A stretch of 50,001 bases of DNA from Streptomyces sp. NRRL WC-3618 (lineage in GTDB: Bacteria > Actinomycetota > Actinomycetes > Streptomycetales > Streptomycetaceae), in the NCBI RefSeq assembly GCF_001280005.1, contig NZ_LGDW01000448.1, positions 1 to 50,001 of the forward strand, in the 5' to 3' direction. Of this stretch, positions 46,479-50,001 are shown piece after piece (the stretch's first letter is position 1; every line of letters begins with the position of its first letter). The notes beneath the pieces were generated by a model. It was not told where the DNA came from and did no database searches. It saw only the letters and a program-made list of their open reading frames with translations. The position numbers and the translations under genes were made by a program.

Positions 46479-46919
46479 TCAGTGCTCAGGTGACTCAACA
46501 GCGGCCGAAGTGACCAGTTCTGTCAGTACTCCGTGGCAATCCTTGGGGTGCAGGAAGGTGATCCGCGACCCCATGGAGCCGATCCGTGGCTCCTCGTACA
46601 GAACGCGTACGCCCTTCTCGCGGATGTCCGCGGCGTCCGTATCCACATCCGCCGTACCGAAAGCGATGTGGTGCACGCCCTCCCCGTTCTTGGCGAGCCA
46701 CTTGCCCACGGCGGAGTCCTCGCGGGTCGGCTCCAGGAGCTGGAGGTAGGAGGCGCCGCCGTCGTCCGTGTTGTTGATCTTCAGCATGGCCTCGCGCACG
46801 CCCTGCTCCTCGTTGACCTCGGAGTGGAACACCTCGAAGCCGTACGTGGCCCGATAGAACTCGACAGTCGTGTCGAGGTCGAAACAGGCGATCCCGATGT
46901 GGTCGATTCGCGTCAGCAT
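46479..46919 (-). CDS. mce: Methylmalonyl-CoA epimerase
   Basis: The enzyme interconverts (2R)- and (2S)-methylmalonyl-CoA, feeding the B12-dependent mutase. It is a vicinal-oxygen-chelate protein of 146 residues with the metal ligands in place: His7 (IDHIGIA), Gln60 (YLQLLEP), the HH pair at 83-84 (GVHHIAFGTADV) and Glu134 (GVLTELV). The ATG at 46919 has no clear ribosome site. The gene is divergent from the thiolase and meaB genes, which act in the same CoA metabolism. Confidence 0.95.
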   Translation of the reverse strand: MLTRIDHIGIACFDLDTTVEFYRATYGFEVFHSEVNEEQGVREAMLKINNTDDGGASYLQLLEPTREDSAVGKWLAKNGEGVHHIAFGTADVDTDAADIREKGVRVLYEEPRIGSMGSRITFLHPKDCHGVLTELVTSAAVESPEH

Positions 46920-47066
46920 GGTGTCAGTGCACCGCTTGGGAGGTGGTTACGCAACGTGCGCGCGATCACACTGACAGCCGGATGACGGCGGGACTACCGC
47001 TCAGTACATTCAAGTAAACCCTCGTTCACACTCCTCAGCTCCCCAGCTGAAAGGGGATCGCACCTC

Positions 47067-48269
47067 ATGTCAGGAACGAACAGCACCACCTCGGTGATCG
47101 TCGCGGGCGCGCGTACGCCCATGGGACGGTTGCTGGGCTCGCTGAAGACCTTCTCCGGAGCCGACCTCGGCGGCTTCGCGATCAAGGCCGCCCTCGACCG
47201 TGCGGGTATCGGGGGCGACCAGGTGCAGTACGTGATCATGGGCCAGGTCCTCCAGGCCGGCGCGGGCCAGATCCCGGCCCGTCAGGCCGCGGTCAAGGCC
47301 GGCATCCCGATGAGCGTCCCGGCGCTGACCATCAACAAGGTGTGTCTGTCGGGCCTGGACGCGATCGCGCTGGCGGACCAGCTGATCCGCGCCGGCGAGT
47401 TCGACGTGATCGTGGCCGGTGGCCAGGAATCGATGACGAACGCCCCCCACCTGCTCCCCAAGTCCCGCGAGGGCTACAAGTACGGCGCGATCGAGATGCT
47501 CGACGCGATGGCGTACGACGGTCTGACCGACGCCTTCGAGAACATCGCCATGGGCGAGTCGACGGAGAAGCACAACACGCGCCTGGGCATCCTGCGCCCC
47601 GAGCAGGACGAGATCGCCGCCGCCTCCCATCAGCGCGCGGCGGCGGCCCAGAAGAACGGTGTCTTCGAAGCGGAGATCACTCCGGTCGAGATCCCGCAGC
47701 GCAAGGGCGAACCGGTCGTTTTCAGCCAGGACGAGGGCATCCGGGCGGAGACGACGGCGGAGTCCCTGGGCAGGCTGCGCCCGGCGTTCACGAAGGACGG
47801 CACGATCACGGCGGGCACGTCGTCACAGATCTCGGACGGTGCGGCGGCCGTGGTCGTGATGAGCAGGGCGAAGGCCGAGGAACTCGGTCTGGAGTGGATC
47901 GCGGAGATCGGCGCCCACGGCAATGTGGCGGGTCCGGACAACTCCCTCCAGTCCCAGCCGTCCAACGCCATCCTGCACGCCCTCGCGAAGGAGGGCCTGG
48001 CCATCGAGGATCTTGATCTGATCGAGATCAACGAGGCCTTCGCGGCGGTCGCGGTCCAGTCAATGAAGGACCTCGGCGTGTCGACCGAACGGGTGAACGT
48101 CAATGGCGGCGCGATCGCCCTGGGCCATCCGATCGGTATGTCCGGCGCACGGCTCGTCCTGCACCTGGCCCTGGAACTGAAGCGGCGCGGCGGCGGCGTC
48201 GGCGCGGCGGCCCTGTGCGGGGGCGGCGGCCAGGGTGACGCGCTGATCGTGCGGGTACCCAAGGCGTAA
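47067..48269 (+). CDS. Acetyl-CoA C-acetyltransferase (thiolase)
   Basis: The enzyme condenses two acetyl-CoA to acetoacetyl-CoA or runs the reverse thiolysis. The 400-residue product has all catalytic elements: nucleophile Cys93 (INKVCLSG), the NEAFA motif ([10 protein letters not shown]), [16 protein letters not shown] with the active-site His, and Cys in [12 protein letters not shown] near the C-terminus. ATG 47067 follows AAGGGGA by nine bases. It is 49 bp upstream of meaB on the same strand, so the two are probably an operon. Confidence 0.96.
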   Translation: MSGTNSTTSVIVAGARTPMGRLLGSLKTFSGADLGGFAIKAALDRAGIGGDQVQYVIMGQVLQAGAGQIPARQAAVKAGIPMSVPALTINKVCLSGLDAIALADQLIRAGEFDVIVAGGQESMTNAPHLLPKSREGYKYGAIEMLDAMAYDGLTDAFENIAMGESTEKHNTRLGILRPEQDEIAAASHQRAAAAQKNGVFEAEITPVEIPQRKGEPVVFSQDEGIRAETTAESLGRLRPAFTKDGTITAGTSSQISDGAAAVVVMSRAKAEELGLEWIAEIGAHGNVAGPDNSLQSQPSNAILHALAKEGLAIEDLDLIEINEAFAAVAVQSMKDLGVSTERVNVNGGAIALGHPIGMSGARLVLHLALELKRRGGGVGAAALCGGGGQGDALIVRVPKA

Positions 48270-48318
48270 GCGGTCGCGAGCGGGCCGGCCGTACGGCTGT
48301 GATCGGAACGGAGTCGTG

Positions 48319-49275
48319 ATGCAGGACGTCCCCACACTGGTGGCCCAGGCCAGGGAGGGCCGGCCGCGGGCCGTGGCCCGGCTGATCTCCCTGGTGGAGG
48401 GGGCGTCCGAACAACTCCGCGAGGTCATGGCCGCGCTGGCCCCGCTGGCGGGCAACGCGTACGTGGTCGGCCTGACGGGATCGCCGGGGGTGGGCAAGTC
48501 GACGTCGACCTCGGCGCTGGTGACGGCGTACCGGCAGCAGGGCAGGCGAGTGGGCGTACTCGCGGTCGACCCGTCGTCGCCGTTCTCCGGTGGCGCGCTG
48601 CTCGGCGACCGGGTGCGGATGTCGGACCACGCGTCGGACCCCGGCGTCTTCATCCGCTCCATGGCGACCCGCGGCCACCTCGGCGGCCTGGCCTGGGCGG
48701 CCCCGCAGGCGATCCGTGTCCTGGACGCGGCGGGCTGCGACGTGATCCTCGTCGAGACGGTCGGTGTGGGCCAGTCGGAGGTGGAGATCGCCGCGCAGGC
48801 CGACACCAGCGTGGTGCTCCTCGCGCCCGGGATGGGCGACGGCATCCAGGCGGCCAAGGCGGGCATCCTGGAGATCGGTGACGTGTACGTCGTCAACAAG
48901 GCGGACCGGGACGGCGCGGACTCCACGGCCCGCGAACTGAACCACATGCTGGGTCTGGGCCAGTCCCGATCCGCCGGCGACTGGCGCCCCCCGATCGTCA
49001 AGACGGTCGCGTCGCGGGGGGAGGGCGTCGACGAGCTGGTGGAAGCCCTGGAGAAGCACCGCGCGTGGATGGAGGAGCGCGGGGTGCTCGCGGAACGCCG
49101 CAGGGCCCGCGCGTCCCACGAGGTCGAGACGATCGCCGTCACGGCCCTGCGCGAACGCATCGGCGACCTGCACGGCGACCGGCGCCTGGACGCCCTCGCG
49201 GAGCGCATCGTGGCGGGTGAACTGGACCCCTATGGGGCGGCGGACGAACTGGTGGCGGGCCTGACGGAGCGGTGA
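48319..49275 (+). CDS. meaB: Methylmalonyl-CoA mutase-associated GTPase MeaB
   Basis: MeaB is a G3E-family P-loop GTPase that guards cofactor loading and protects methylmalonyl-CoA mutase. The 318-residue product has GLTGSPGVGKST (Walker A), LAVDPSSPFSGGALLGDRVRM, the switch MATRGHLGGLA, VETVGVGQSE and the base-specificity motif NKAD. The C-terminal dimerisation arm ends in DPYGAADELVAGLTER. ATG 48319 is preferred over GTG 48316 because GGAG (48310-48313) is five bases upstream. Older databases call such proteins ArgK. Confidence 0.96.
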   Translation: MQDVPTLVAQAREGRPRAVARLISLVEGASEQLREVMAALAPLAGNAYVVGLTGSPGVGKSTSTSALVTAYRQQGRRVGVLAVDPSSPFSGGALLGDRVRMSDHASDPGVFIRSMATRGHLGGLAWAAPQAIRVLDAAGCDVILVETVGVGQSEVEIAAQADTSVVLLAPGMGDGIQAAKAGILEIGDVYVVNKADRDGADSTARELNHMLGLGQSRSAGDWRPPIVKTVASRGEGVDELVEALEKHRAWMEERGVLAERRRARASHEVETIAVTALRERIGDLHGDRRLDALAERIVAGELDPYGAADELVAGLTER

Positions 49276-49414
49276 GGGGCCGTCCCTCCCAGCGAGGGCC
49301 TACCTTCTTTCCCACCCACCCGCACCCGCCCGCACCGCTTCTGCAGCCCAGGCCCAGGCATCTCAGCCCGTCCACCGGATACTCGTAACTGGCGGTTCTG
49401 CGAAAGAGCCGAAG
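49276..49414. other. Non-coding stretch after meaB
   Basis: I see no gene, clear terminator or repeat here. Low coding bias and C-rich tracts mark the start of a degenerate interval that runs to about 49847. Confidence 0.4.
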
Positions 49415-49807
49415 GTGCCCCGGCTGGAGCTACGCGTCCCGCTGTCGGCCGCGACCCGGGCCGGGCTCGATCTCAGACATGTCAAGTCCCTTGAGCTGAC
49501 GCCCCGTTCGCAGTCCGGGCGGCCCTGGCTGATGGACGCCTGGGGCTGGGGGCCCGGCACTTCGGCGGTGGAGGCGGCCGCACTGCCGCGTGTCGACGTG
49601 GGCCGCACGATCGTCAAGGAGGGCGACTCGGGCACCCGTACCTACCGGATCCCGGTCGAGGTCTCCGGCTACGGCAGCGGGCAGGTCCGCGTGTACGTCA
49701 TCGCCCCGGACAGCGGCCGGGCACCGAGACCGGTCCGGTCCTTGACATCAACGGTGATGCGGGAGCCGATCGTGCCGTTGGCACAGAGCAGGAGGAACGT
49801 CACGTAG
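49415..49807 (+). pseudogene. Fragment of a secreted, Calx-beta-like protein
   Basis: The frame contains SLELTPRSQSGRPWLMDAW and VGRTIVKEGDSGTRTYRIPV, then VSGYGSGQVRVYVIAPDSG. The EGDSGTRTYRIPV pattern is typical of Calx-beta-type domains in secreted actinobacterial proteins, where it lies well inside a longer chain. There is no signal peptide or good ribosome site, and family-like sequence stops near 49720. It is most likely an internal fragment of a lost gene; a short functional gene cannot be excluded. Confidence 0.5.
49669..49803 (-). pseudogene. Possible remnant of an NmrA/SDR-type nucleotide-binding protein N-terminus
   Basis: From GTG 49803 the frame reads MTFLLLCANGTIGSR..., close to the NmrA-like start M-T-x-L-V-T-G-A-N-G-T-I-G-S-R, with the first glycine of the dinucleotide motif lost. 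After about KDRTGLGARPL it becomes antisense of the neighbouring fragment. I regard it as decayed 5' sequence joined to another fragment; the similarity is short. Confidence 0.3.
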
Positions 49808-49847
49808 GTGCCCCCTTCGTTCCGGCGGCTTCTCGGCGAAGGGCCGG

Positions 49848-50001
49848 TCACGGCCGGGCAGGAGTGGCGACCGTACCGCGCGTCGAGTGGGCGAGCAGCT
49901 TCGTCACCAGCTCGCGCAGGATCAGCCGCTCGATGACGGTGAGCGGTTCCATCAGGTCAGCGGTCATCTGCGGGACGTGCGCGGCGAGGGCACGCTCCAG
50001 C
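49848..50001 (-). CDS. C-terminal end of a minus-strand gene, possibly a MarR-type regulator
   Basis: Fifty codons run from the window edge to a TGA at 49848-49850, with good codon bias. They encode a helical segment, PQMTADLMEPLTVIERLIL, then RELVTKLLAHSTRGTV. The helix pattern would suit the dimerisation end of a MarR-family regulator, and from memory absC (a MarR gene) lies near here in S. coelicolor. Too little is visible for a firm call. Confidence 0.4.
   Translation of the reverse strand, partial: LERALAAHVPQMTADLMEPLTVIERLILRELVTKLLAHSTRGTVATPARP

Noticed and set aside
42853..46749. A very long plus-strand reading frame antisense to scy
   Set aside because: It is the shadow of the Ala/Glu/Arg-rich repeats of Scy. 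High GC and codon repetition remove stops on the other strand; the translation is a Leu/Gly/Arg repeat without any domain.

Overview
The window is high-GC chromosomal DNA (strong G/C third-position bias, frequent GTG and TTG starts) from a Streptomyces-type actinomycete. Gene content and order match what I remember of the Streptomyces core region around lysA-thr-rho-atp-chiC-filP-scy (about SCO5352 to SCO5405 in S. coelicolor). That comparison is from memory; no search was run.

Layout. 1-5.6 kb (+): the 3' end of an ArgS-like anticodon-binding protein (nrtL), then aspartate-family synthesis: lysA, hom, thrC, thrB. A 165-bp near-palindrome overlaps the thrB stop codon. 5.8-8.5 kb: rho with a long leader and a strong terminator. 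8.5-11.6 kb: a secreted S1 protease with a C-terminal FG-GAP/VCBS-type region, and an LCP (LytR-CpsA-Psr) wall-polymer ligase. 11.8-16.97 kb: a translation cluster (rpmE, prfA, prmC, a Sua5/TsaC protein), then two proteins whose family active-site residues are altered: a low-molecular-weight phosphatase homologue and a serine hydroxymethyltransferase homologue. 17.1-26.6 kb: a WecA/TagO-like transferase and the whole F1Fo ATP synthase operon atpIBEFHAGDC, preceded by a Rex-like operator and closed by a strong terminator. 26.7-30.8 kb: a DUF2550 protein, a three-domain chitinase (chiC type) with paired 12-bp promoter repeats, a frameshifted chiR-like response regulator with no kinase beside it, and a membrane protein.

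30.6-38.8 kb: PduO-type cobalamin adenosyltransferase, 3-hydroxybutyryl-CoA dehydrogenase, an orphan STAS protein, an 876-residue membrane-anchored NTPase-like protein, the mismatch endonuclease nucS, an SCO5389-family protein, a luciferase-like oxidoreductase and a small zinc-ribbon-like protein. 38.8-46.3 kb (-): an ABC-2 exporter pair, a permease remnant, and the polar-growth coiled-coil proteins FilP and Scy. 46.5-49.3 kb: methylmalonyl-CoA epimerase (-), then acetyl-CoA acetyltransferase and the mutase chaperone meaB (+). 49.3-50.0 kb: apparent gene remnants and the 3' end of a further minus-strand gene.

How the genes work together. lysA/hom/thrB/thrC make lysine and threonine from aspartate. 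prmC methylates the release factor encoded by its neighbour prfA. The adenosyltransferase, epimerase and MeaB all serve B12-dependent methylmalonyl-CoA mutase, while the thiolase and 3-hydroxybutyryl-CoA dehydrogenase supply C4-CoA units. The WecA-like and LCP proteins start and finish cell-wall glycopolymers. Scy and FilP organise the hyphal tip.

Most of the window is conserved housekeeping DNA. I do not see a defence island, prophage, biosynthetic cluster or CRISPR array. The points most worth a second look are the altered phosphatase and SHMT homologues, the 165-bp palindrome, an 18-codon ORF wedged between prmC and the sua5-type gene, the decayed chitinase regulator, and the NTPase with an arginine in its P-loop.
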